The notes beneath the pieces were generated by a model. The model had not been told where the DNA came from, made no database searches, and saw only the letters and a list, made by a program, of their open reading frames with translations. A program made the position numbers and the translations under genes. From contig DYHQ01000004.1 of the NCBI GenBank assembly GCA_020724065.1, positions 1 to 47,751 of the forward strand: a stretch of DNA of 47,751 bases. Reading direction: 5' to 3'. How positions within the stretch are numbered: position 1 is the stretch's first letter; each line of letters begins with the position of its first letter. This stretch comes from Candidatus Puniceispirillum sp. (GTDB lineage: Bacteria; Electryoneota; RPQS01; DYHQ01). Below, piece after piece: positions 38,288 to 46,388 of the stretch.

Positions 38288-39085
38288 ATGAAATCGCCTG
38301 TCAACCAAACGACCTTGCCTGATACCATCGCCAGAGTCGGGCAGCTTGCGCTCGACTTTTTTAATGAAGCGGGAACCGCCGCCATTCTCATGTTTCGCAT
38401 TCTGGCAGGCGGCAAGAACCTGTGGAAGGATCGAAAGCTCTTCTTTGAACAAGCACTTCGCCAAGGAGTCCGAAGCCTGCCCCTCGTTATGTTAGTTGGA
38501 ATTTTCACAGGCGCCGTGACGGCCTGGCAGGGAAATTATCAGTTGAAGGGCTATGTCCCGCTCCAATATCTTGGCGTAGCCACCTTGAAAGCCGTTGTTA
38601 TTGAATTGGGGCCCGTGTTGACTGCCCTCATCATCGCCGGCCGCGTATCCGCTTCCATTGCCGCTGAATTGGGAACCATGAGAGTTACTGAGCAAATAGA
38701 TGCTTTGGAATCCATGGGTATCAGTCCCATTCGTTTCTTGGCGGTGCCTCGCTTCTTCGCCAATCTCCTCATGATGCCGGTTCTGGTTGTCCTGGCAGAT
38801 TTCATCGCCATGGTGGGGGCATCCTTTGTGGCCACGGCACTCCTGGGGATGACGGCAGCGATGTTCTGGAATCAAATTCCGACTTTCTTTGAGGTCTTCG
38901 ACATCGTGGCAGGTCTTATCAAGGCCTTTGTCTTTGGAGCGATTACTGCCGTGATGGGTTGCCATATCGGATTCACCACTCGCGGCGGTGCGGAAGGAGT
39001 AGGTATGGCCACGATTCGCGCTTTTGTCTGGTCGTGTCTTCTCATTCTTGTCATGGACTATGTCCTGGCGATGATACTTTTCTGA
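38288..39085 (+). CDS. mlaE: MlaE-family lipid ABC transporter permease
   Basis: [65 protein letters not shown]; start inferred at MKSPVNQTT (ORF extends to 38132). Confidence 0.93.
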   Translation: MKSPVNQTTLPDTIARVGQLALDFFNEAGTAAILMFRILAGGKNLWKDRKLFFEQALRQGVRSLPLVMLVGIFTGAVTAWQGNYQLKGYVPLQYLGVATLKAVVIELGPVLTALIIAGRVSASIAAELGTMRVTEQIDALESMGISPIRFLAVPRFFANLLMMPVLVVLADFIAMVGASFVATALLGMTAAMFWNQIPTFFEVFDIVAGLIKAFVFGAITAVMGCHIGFTTRGGAEGVGMATIRAFVWSCLLILVMDYVLAMILF

Positions 39086-39122
39086 GCGACAAAAAGGCCG
39101 GCTTCGAAATTGGGCAAGCGTT

Positions 39123-39884
39123 GTGATTGAAATAAGGAATCTGTACAAATCATTTGGTGTCAAATCGGTTCTGTCCGGAACCGCGCTCACCATCGCCAAA
39201 GGAGAATCTCTGGCCATTATTGGCCAATCGGGTTGCGGAAAATCTGTTCTCCTGAAGCACATCGTTGGACTTCTCAAGCCGGATGCGGGTGAGGTTATCG
39301 TGGAAGGAGAAAATATCTGGCAGGTCTCGCTGGAGCGCCTCTATGAAATCCGACAGAAATTTGGAGTCTTGTTTCAGGGAGCGGCTCTTTTCGACTCCAT
39401 GAATGTCGCGGAGAATATCTCCCTCGGCCTTCGCGAGCACACGCTCATGAGCGAAACGGCGATCGCTGCGCGCGTGAAGGACTGCCTGGCCATGGTTGGT
39501 CTATCCGGCAGTGAAGATATGAAGCCGTCCGAGCTTTCCGGCGGGATGAAGAAGCGAGTAGGCTTGGCGCGGGCGATTGCGATGAAACCGAGCTATGTAC
39601 TTTACGACGAGCCGACGACAGGTCTCGATCCCATCACCGCCGACACCATCAACGACCTCATTATCCGATTGAACGAACGGCTCCATGTAACGACGGTTGT
39701 TGTGACGCACGACATGGTCAGTACCTACAAAGTGGCTGATCGCATTGTCATGCTGCACGATGGCAAAATCATTTACTCCGGGACGCCTTCGGAGGTTCGT
39801 GAAACCGATAATCCCGTCGTTCGTCAATTCATCGAAGGTCGCGCTGAAGGCCCCATCAAGACGGCTACTACCCGCGCGACATAA
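39123..39884 (+). CDS. mlaF: MlaF-family ABC transporter ATP-binding protein
   Basis: 253 aa, GTG start; Walker [14 protein letters not shown], signature [17 protein letters not shown], Walker [14 protein letters not shown]. Confidence 0.94.
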   Translation: MIEIRNLYKSFGVKSVLSGTALTIAKGESLAIIGQSGCGKSVLLKHIVGLLKPDAGEVIVEGENIWQVSLERLYEIRQKFGVLFQGAALFDSMNVAENISLGLREHTLMSETAIAARVKDCLAMVGLSGSEDMKPSELSGGMKKRVGLARAIAMKPSYVLYDEPTTGLDPITADTINDLIIRLNERLHVTTVVVTHDMVSTYKVADRIVMLHDGKIIYSGTPSEVRETDNPVVRQFIEGRAEGPIKTATTRAT

Positions 39885-39913
39885 TCAAGTCGCTGCTACC
39901 AACAGGAGAAGAG

Positions 39914-39945
39914 AAGGCCACGCCATTCTGTATCGGTGTGGCCTT
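39914..39945 (+). terminator. Terminator after mlaF
   Basis: AAGGCCAC / GTGGCCTT stem followed by TTC; short U-tract. Confidence 0.5.
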
Positions 39946-39993
39946 TCAACATTCCGGGCGGGTCAGGCGACACCGCCTTGGCGGCTATAAATC

Positions 39994-40998
39994 CTATTGG
40001 ACTCGGTTTAGGATATAGATTCCGTCCTCATCGTCGAAATAGATTCGACTTCCGTCCGAGGTAGGCTGGGGGCGCGTTCCGGTCGCCGTCAATTGCTGCG
40101 CCCCTCCTCCCGTTACAGGAATTGTCCAGATTCCCGCGGCTGAAGCTCCCGATAGCTTTACGAAAGCCGCACAGTTCTCCTGCAAGAAAGCCGCAGGCAT
40201 AGATGCCCCTATGGCAAGCAAGTGCGGTGAATGAGGCGAGGTCACCGAGACCGCATAGAGATCAAGAGCCCCTCCCTCCGTGAACTCGTAGACTATTTGC
40301 TGGGAATCCCACGCCCACGAGAAACTACCGCTAAAGAAGGCGAGAAGTTCTTCAGTGAGGCTATCCATTGTCAGACTATGCAGCGACCACCCCTGAGAAC
40401 CTACTTGTGAAATTTGAAACGCAATCCGCCGCCCGTCAGGAGATACCTCGGGTGCCCGACCCTGCTCGGCAATACGAATCCGCGTCGAAGGGCTGCGACT
40501 GTTTCGAAAGATTCCTTCGTTGTCTGTTCCATCTTCAGGGCCCGCGCAATAGAGGACATTTGAATCGTCAGGTTCCCATGTTGGCGCCGAACCTCTGTCC
40601 CACAGTTGCAGTAGCTCCAAAGTCTCAACATCAATCATCCAAATTCCCGCGTTCTCTGTGCCGACCTCGCCTGGTGCGGAGAAAGCCAGATATTTCGCGT
40701 CGCCTGACCACACATAGTCCCACGAATGAGGTGGCGAGCCAGCTGCAAGCTGAATGACCGTATCCGCCCTCATAAGATAGATTCCCGCCGTGTGATTCGG
40801 TGTCCCCTCCGCGGCAAATGCCAGTAGGTCTCCGTCCGGTGATGGAACGGGTCGCTGTCCGAAGTCAACAACGCGAGCGAGCTCCCAGGATTTCGTAGCG
40901 GGAATCTCTTCGTCCTCCGAGCATCCAGAGAAAGAAACCGCTACGCAGAAAAAAAGGAGTAGCGCCCAGCTTGCTGGGCTATGAAATCGCATAGACAT
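39994..40998 (-). CDS. Putative lipoprotein with TolB-like beta-propeller
   Basis: MSMRFHSPASWALLLFFCVAVSFSGCSEDEE signal peptide with lipobox-like FSGC; propeller motifs PVPSPDGDLLAFAAEG, APEVSPDGRRIAFQIS, PQPTSDGSRIYFDDEDGIYIL; ORF-track start (41019, TTG) judged too far upstream. Confidence 0.8.
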   Translation of the reverse strand: MSMRFHSPASWALLLFFCVAVSFSGCSEDEEIPATKSWELARVVDFGQRPVPSPDGDLLAFAAEGTPNHTAGIYLMRADTVIQLAAGSPPHSWDYVWSGDAKYLAFSAPGEVGTENAGIWMIDVETLELLQLWDRGSAPTWEPDDSNVLYCAGPEDGTDNEGIFRNSRSPSTRIRIAEQGRAPEVSPDGRRIAFQISQVGSQGWSLHSLTMDSLTEELLAFFSGSFSWAWDSQQIVYEFTEGGALDLYAVSVTSPHSPHLLAIGASMPAAFLQENCAAFVKLSGASAAGIWTIPVTGGGAQQLTATGTRPQPTSDGSRIYFDDEDGIYILNRVQ

Positions 40999-41031
40999 TA
41001 CAGCATTCCGGCCCAGCAAGCTGGGCGCTAC
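40959..41031. repeat. Perfect 21-bp inverted repeat GTAGCGCCCAGCTTGCTGGGC ... GCCCAGCAAGCTGGGCGCTAC, each arm itself a hairpin
   Basis: Arms at 40959-40979 and 41011-41031 are exact reverse complements; 31-nt spacer. Confidence 0.9.
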
Positions 41032-41068
41032 GATGATTCAAGAAGCAAATTCTTCCGCTGCCTTACTT

Positions 41069-42529
41069 TCATGATGCCTTATCGGGTACTCCAATTTGAA
41101 TGTCTCGGAATCGAGCCGGAGAAGCTCCGTGCGACATCGCAGCAACCTGTCCCGGCTGTCCCTTGCCGCAGTTGACAACTCCCCAGAGCGTCCACCATGC
41201 AGGCCCAGCAATGGCATCGCACGCCCCCCAGAACTCAGGCGTCATACTCTGATAAGTCGGATTCTTCACCAAATCCTGCAACTTCCCTCCATGAATCTCG
41301 CGCCCAAGCTCGCAGGTGAATTGGAAGTTCAGTCGCTTCTGATCAATAGACCAAGACTTATTTGTCTCCATGTAGATTCCATCGTCAACTTCGGCAATCA
41401 TATCATTCAAGTTGCGGTCGCCGGGTTCGAGAGAAAGATTTCCGTTGCGAATAATGGGAATATGCGACCAATCTTCCGCACGACAATTTCCCGTCGAACG
41501 AGGCCTGCCCAAAAGCCCGGCTATCTCTCGAGAAGTTTGATACCCAACAAAAATCCCGTTCTTCACAATATGCCAGCGCTGAGCTCGGACGCCGTCATCA
41601 TCGAAGCCGAAGGTCGCCAAGCCTCCGGGGATCGTGCTGTCGCAATAGAGATTCACCATGTCGGATCCGTAGCGAAAACTCCCCTCTTTCTCCAAAGTGG
41701 CAAAGCTCGTTCCCGCGAAATTGGCCTCCATTCCCAAGACTCGATCAAGTTCCGTGGCGTGCCCGACCGATTCGTGAATTTGCAACGCAAGCTGCGAACC
41801 GCCGAGAATCAGCGTCGTCCTTTTTCGAGGACAGGATTTGGCCGAAAGCAGAGCCATTGCCTCTTCGCGAACGCGCTCGGCCTCACGCAGAAGGTGCAAG
41901 CCTCGCACAAGTTCATAGCCCAATGCCATATATTGCCCGCCAAAGGAATTCGGATAGCTGCGGATTTGCACCTCGGACCCATCCACAGCAGTTGCCGAGT
42001 AACCTGCGCCGGAAAGAAGCAATCTCTGGTCAGCGAGAGTTCCCTCGCTCGTTGCCAGAATCCGATGCTCGCGGTCGAAGCGCATGCCGCTCTCGGCGAC
42101 TCTTATCCGAGGCGACTTCCGGAGAACCTCGTCCACGGCAAACAGCAGCTCCAATTTCTCACTCACAGGAACATTGAAAGGATCCTCAACGGAGGGAGCA
42201 AGCCAAGTCTCTTGGGCGGGAGACTCCGGAGACAAAACGACATCCCTCTCCTTGGCCGTGCTGCTGGCGAGCGCGATCTCCACCGCCAGAGCTGTCACGC
42301 GTCTCACTTCGGATTCCTCGACGCGTGAAGAAGCGGCAAATCCCCAAGCGCCTCGGCAGATGACACGCACGCCGAAGCCTTCGCTTGTCGAAGAGTCCAT
42401 GTTGGCGATATTGCCGTTGCGGATGATAATGTTCTCGCGCTCTTTGGTGATGAGGCGAATATCCGCGTAGGTTGCTCCAAGTCTTTTTGCCTCACTTAGC
42501 GCGATGGATGTCAGGGAATTGGATTTCAT
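41069..42529 (-). CDS. tldD: TldD family metallopeptidase
   Basis: 486 aa; QIHESVGHATELDRVLGMEANFAGTSF with HExxxH motif. Confidence 0.93.
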   Translation of the reverse strand: MKSNSLTSIALSEAKRLGATYADIRLITKERENIIIRNGNIANMDSSTSEGFGVRVICRGAWGFAASSRVEESEVRRVTALAVEIALASSTAKERDVVLSPESPAQETWLAPSVEDPFNVPVSEKLELLFAVDEVLRKSPRIRVAESGMRFDREHRILATSEGTLADQRLLLSGAGYSATAVDGSEVQIRSYPNSFGGQYMALGYELVRGLHLLREAERVREEAMALLSAKSCPRKRTTLILGGSQLALQIHESVGHATELDRVLGMEANFAGTSFATLEKEGSFRYGSDMVNLYCDSTIPGGLATFGFDDDGVRAQRWHIVKNGIFVGYQTSREIAGLLGRPRSTGNCRAEDWSHIPIIRNGNLSLEPGDRNLNDMIAEVDDGIYMETNKSWSIDQKRLNFQFTCELGREIHGGKLQDLVKNPTYQSMTPEFWGACDAIAGPAWWTLWGVVNCGKGQPGQVAAMSHGASPARFRDIQIGVPDKAS

Positions 42530-42588
42530 GCAGATTTAGACTTCGTTCTATTCATGGATTGTGACAAAACAGTTTTGAAAAAGTCCTA

Positions 42589-43941
42589 TTAGAATTCCGT
42601 CCCGCTCGAGAAATTGAAGCGGCGGATTTTCAGAGCAGGAGCCGTATAGGCACCGGGACCCCAATCCGCGAGCATCGTCTCCGGTTCCCGCGAAATGAGC
42701 TCGACTTCATTCAGCGCGTCCACGACAGATTGGGTGAAACGCAAATTCTTCAAAGGAGATGTTACTTCTCCATTCTCTATCAAGAATGTCCCGTCGCGAG
42801 TCATGCCCGTCAGAACGAGCTTCATCGGTTCGACCAAATTCGTGTAGTGAAACCGAGTCACCAAAATGCCGCGCTTGGTCGAAGCGATCATCTCTACAAC
42901 GGATGACTCTCCGGACGCCAAGATGAGATTCAGGGGCATGGGCCCCTCGACGCTCGGCTGTGGCAACGCATGACCTGTTGTCTCCGTGTGAGCTCTCTGT
43001 GCCGTCACTCGATCGTGAACTACTGCTTTGGCAACACCCTTTTCGATGAGAGTAACAGGCTGCCGTGGGAGTCCCTCAAAATCAAAGGGAAGCCCGCGTT
43101 GCAGGGGATGGAAGGCATTGTCATGTATCGTTATGTTTTCTCCGAATATCCGCTGCCCAAGCCGTCCCGCCATGAAAGTACGGTCTTCCACAAATCCTAA
43201 GCCCCCAAATCCAAACCAGCCCATGAATTGAAGAACCTCAGCCACCGCCGCCGGCTCCAGGACAACCGTGTAGAGCCCGGGATCAATGCTGCGAGCATTT
43301 CGACTCGCCTCGGCTTTCTCACGAGCGACGGCCACAAGCTTGTCTACATTAATCTCGCCGAAGTCCCTGTGCGAGGCTTCCGCCCATCCCGACGAATCCC
43401 CGGTCTGCACCGACACACTAAAGGTCGCGGTCGTGTCTTTGTGCGAAACGAGCAGCCCTTTTGTGTTGGCAACTGCAACGGCTCCCCAGCCCGTTGAACA
43501 AATCCCCGCCGCCTGCAATCCCGCTTTCTTGCATTTCGAGATGGCTTTTAACACTGCAGCGGCGCGGGCTTCAGCTCGAAGCTCCGCTGTAAAGAATTCA
43601 TAGGCCGGGATCGGCTGGACAGGCCGGGGATTCGGCAATGGCAGCATGTCCGCGGATTCCTTCTGGAGAGTTACCAGCGTGCGCGCTTTCTCGAAAGCAC
43701 GCTTCAGACTCGCCGCGTCCCTGCTGTTGGTCGCAATACGAGCCGAACATTTTCCTTTAACTACTCTTATGGTAATGGCCAATCCTTGGCGGGATACATT
43801 CTGAGATATGGCATTCCCTGCGAAGCGCGTCACTGCGCTTTCCGACAATGTGGCAATGACCTCAGCATCGCTACCATCGGAGTGGTGCAAGGCATTGCGG
43901 GCAATTTGCTCAATCTCAAGAGAAGGCTCAAGCATATTCAC
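42589..43941 (-). CDS. TldE/PmbA family protein
   Basis: 450 aa; partner-type sequence without HExxxH, directly upstream of TldD; IARNALHHSDGSDAEVIATLSESAVTRFAGNAISQNVS. Confidence 0.9.
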   Translation of the reverse strand: MNMLEPSLEIEQIARNALHHSDGSDAEVIATLSESAVTRFAGNAISQNVSRQGLAITIRVVKGKCSARIATNSRDAASLKRAFEKARTLVTLQKESADMLPLPNPRPVQPIPAYEFFTAELRAEARAAAVLKAISKCKKAGLQAAGICSTGWGAVAVANTKGLLVSHKDTTATFSVSVQTGDSSGWAEASHRDFGEINVDKLVAVAREKAEASRNARSIDPGLYTVVLEPAAVAEVLQFMGWFGFGGLGFVEDRTFMAGRLGQRIFGENITIHDNAFHPLQRGLPFDFEGLPRQPVTLIEKGVAKAVVHDRVTAQRAHTETTGHALPQPSVEGPMPLNLILASGESSVVEMIASTKRGILVTRFHYTNLVEPMKLVLTGMTRDGTFLIENGEVTSPLKNLRFTQSVVDALNEVELISREPETMLADWGPGAYTAPALKIRRFNFSSGTEF

Positions 43942-44033
43942 CTCATGCAGCTATCGAGAGGCACAGTGACCGCCTCCAGTCAATTCTGCCTTTTAGAGCG
44001 GGAGAAAAAGGCTGTGATAATGTAAGCTATTAT

Positions 44034-44063
44034 AATATAAACAGTTAAGGAATTTGATTTCAA
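44034..44063 (-). promoter_or_regulatory. Putative promoter for tldE-tldD (TTGAAA-N18-TATATT)
   Basis: -35 (minus) at 44058-44063, -10 at 44034-44039. Confidence 0.35.
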
Positions 44064-44074
44064 GAAAAAATCTC

Positions 44075-44103
44075 TTGACTCGCAAGGTTTTCTATATTAC
44101 ATT
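44075..44103 (+). promoter_or_regulatory. Putative promoter for the mraZ/dcw cluster (TTGACT-N17-TACATT)
   Basis: -35 at 44075-44080, 17-nt spacer, -10 at 44098-44103. Confidence 0.45.
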
Positions 44104-44140
44104 AATAGGCGCAAATTGGATTATATTGGAAGGAGTTGGC

Positions 44141-44656
44141 TTGGATCAGACCGACGCTACCTTTCTCTTCCTTGGGACCCATCCGGGGACTCTGGACGAA
44201 AACGGCCGTCTCAGTATTCCTGCTGATTTCCGTCATGTCATGGAAGAATGCGGCGAAAGCGAACTTGTGTTCACTCCAGGCCGCAAAGATTTCATTTATT
44301 CCTTTCCGCGCAAGTTCTACAATTCCTACTTGAAGTCAATTGATCCCTTCAATACACTGTTTAATAAAGAAGACAGCCTGCATATCAACATCGCCATTCA
44401 TGCCTCATCCGTGCGCAAGCCAATTGACAGCCAAGGCCGGGTCACCTTGCCTCTGACGCTTTTCCAGCGTTACGGAATGAAGCGTGATATTGTATTCATC
44501 GGGTGTGGCAGTCATTTCTTGATTTGGGAAAAGGCTGCCTATGAAACCTTCGCCCGGGAAAATGGCATAACCTCCGGCGAAGCGTGGGAACGGCAGCAGC
44601 AGATGCAGGAACGCACAAAGGAGCTCCTCGATGCCTATTTGCGCAGAAATCAATGA
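44141..44656 (+). CDS. mraZ: Transcriptional regulator MraZ
   Basis: TTG start after GGAAGGAG; two conserved DxxxR motifs TLDENGRLSIP and PIDSQGRVTLP; followed by dcw genes. Confidence 0.93.
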   Translation: MDQTDATFLFLGTHPGTLDENGRLSIPADFRHVMEECGESELVFTPGRKDFIYSFPRKFYNSYLKSIDPFNTLFNKEDSLHINIAIHASSVRKPIDSQGRVTLPLTLFQRYGMKRDIVFIGCGSHFLIWEKAAYETFARENGITSGEAWERQQQMQERTKELLDAYLRRNQ

Positions 44657-45032
44657 ATCCTGCGGAATTGCATCTATCCATTTGACCGGCACCCTGACCG
44701 CGGATGCCATGCGCGAGATCGAAAACTTGTTCGTGAAGCTTGGCGACCATGGAGCCAATCGCGTGCTCCTCGACATGGCCGATGTGACCACGGTAGAGAT
44801 TCACGCCATCGCTATCCTCATCGGGATCGTCGTGGCCTTGCGAGCCAGCGGTGGCGAGCTCCGTATTGTCAATGCTGGAAGCGGGATTCTCGACATACTC
44901 GGTAATAGGCACTTTCGGCAGTTCTTCGGCATCAGCCCGTCTGTCGAAAAAGCGCTTCATCGGCTGACCAAACACAATCCTTACCGGTTCCAACACCGAC
45001 ACCAAGCGGCCCTGCTGGCAAAGCTCGCGTGA
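44631..45032 (+). CDS. STAS-domain (anti-sigma-factor-antagonist-like) protein
   Basis: 133 aa; IHLTGTLTADAMREIENLFVKLGDHGANRVLLDMADVTTVEIHAIAILIGIVVALRASGGELRIVNAGSGILDILG. Confidence 0.85.
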   Translation: MPICAEINESCGIASIHLTGTLTADAMREIENLFVKLGDHGANRVLLDMADVTTVEIHAIAILIGIVVALRASGGELRIVNAGSGILDILGNRHFRQFFGISPSVEKALHRLTKHNPYRFQHRHQAALLAKLA

Positions 45033-45943
45033 CCACTGTTTTTCACCAGCCGGTGCTCCCGGATGAGGTGGCAGATTTGCTCGTCCACGATCCCACCGGG
45101 ATTTATGTTGACGCCACCCTTGGGGGCGGGGGTCATGCAGAGGAAATCCTGAATCGCTTGACAACAGGCCGCCTGATTGGTTTCGATTGCGATTCTGATG
45201 CCATCCGTTGGTGTGGAAAGCATCTGAACAAGAACATTGTCCTTGTTCACGCTCGGTTTTCAAATCTGTACGAAAAACTCTTGCCCCTTGCTCCCTCCAG
45301 AGTGCAGGGCGTGCTTTTTGACTTAGGAGTCTCCTCCTTCCAGTTGGAGAATTCCGATAGAGGATTTTCCTATCTGAGAGACGGTCCGCTCGACTGTCGG
45401 ATGGACGCCACTTCAGGACGAACCGCGGCGGCTCTCATCAATGAATTGAGTCGCCAAGAGCTCCGGCGGCTACTCCGAACCTATGGTGAGGAACCTCAGG
45501 CAGCTCGCATCGCGACAGCTATTGAGTACGCGCGCAAGCGAGAGCCGATTAACAGGACGCAGCAACTGGCAAGTATCATCGCGGCCGCTGTGCCGGCTGC
45601 GGGAGTCAAAGCTCTGGCTCGCACTTTTCAGGCGTTACGCATTGCCGTGAACAACGAACTCGAAGAACTGGACCGCGGTCTTGAGGCTGCTTGGAAAAGT
45701 CTTGCTTCCGGCGGACATCTTGTCGTGCTTGCGTACCATTCTTTGGAAAGCCGAAGAGTCAAGGCTTTCTTCGCCGACAAAACTCGCGGCTGCACCTGCC
45801 CGCCCAATTTGCCAGTCTGTTCGTGTGGTGGTCAGGCGCAGGCTGTTCGCCTGATTCGGAGAGCGATTCGCCCAACGCTGGGCGAAATTCGCGCCAACCC
45901 ACGCGCTCGGAGTGCCCAGCTTCGGGCCATCAAGAAATTCTAA
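45029..45943 (+). CDS. rsmH: 16S rRNA (cytosine1402-N4)-methyltransferase
   Basis: GTG start; FHQPVLPDEVADLL, YVDATLGGGGHAEEIL, GVLFDLGVSSFQLENSDRGFSY, VLAYHSLESRRVKAFF. Confidence 0.97.
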   Translation: MTTVFHQPVLPDEVADLLVHDPTGIYVDATLGGGGHAEEILNRLTTGRLIGFDCDSDAIRWCGKHLNKNIVLVHARFSNLYEKLLPLAPSRVQGVLFDLGVSSFQLENSDRGFSYLRDGPLDCRMDATSGRTAAALINELSRQELRRLLRTYGEEPQAARIATAIEYARKREPINRTQQLASIIAAAVPAAGVKALARTFQALRIAVNNELEELDRGLEAAWKSLASGGHLVVLAYHSLESRRVKAFFADKTRGCTCPPNLPVCSCGGQAQAVRLIRRAIRPTLGEIRANPRARSAQLRAIKKF

Positions 45944-45977
45944 TTGATTTAATATAGCAATTTCCTGTTCAAAAGCA

Positions 45978-46388
45978 ATGCTAATTCTTCCCGTTTCGCG
46001 GATTTCTGTGGCGCAGTTGTCCCCTTCTCGCGGCCCGGCAGCAGCCGCAACGGCGCATCCGCGAATCAGACCACTGCGTCTCCTGCTCTTGGCCGTGCTC
46101 GGGGGTATGCTGCTGCTGACCATTCCATGGAAAAACATCGAAATCAAGCGCGTGAATATTGATCTTGCGAAGTCCAGAAGAGAATTAGCAGGATTGAAAA
46201 AGGCTCAAATCCAGCTCTCGGGAGAAATAGAAGCACTGGCTTCGTATCCGCGCGTTGCCGCGTGGGCAGAAGAGAAGTATGGCTGGACACTCGCGTCCAC
46301 GCCTCCGCACAGAGTCGTTCTTTCACGGCAGGAACTGAGTCTCGAAGCCGAAAGCCGCTGGAGTATTCTGAAGGTCAGAAATGAATAG
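45978..46388 (+). CDS. FtsL-like cell-division protein
   Basis: 136 aa; short N-terminal region, one TM helix (LRLLLLAVLGGMLLLTI), coiled coil; located between rsmH and the PBP gene. Confidence 0.75.
   Translation: MLILPVSRISVAQLSPSRGPAAAATAHPRIRPLRLLLLAVLGGMLLLTIPWKNIEIKRVNIDLAKSRRELAGLKKAQIQLSGEIEALASYPRVAAWAEEKYGWTLASTPPHRVVLSRQELSLEAESRWSILKVRNE

Noticed and set aside
39973-39984. CCGCCTTGGCGG palindrome after mlaF
   Set aside because: Short; could be a remnant repeat but only one clear copy was seen.
41096-42328. 410-aa plus-strand ORF opposite tldD
   Set aside because: Antisense to a clear TldD with HExxxH; no independent support.
42550-42588. CAAAACTGTTTTG as a terminator after tldE
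   Set aside because: AT-only stem, too weak, and tldD follows closely as a probable operon partner.
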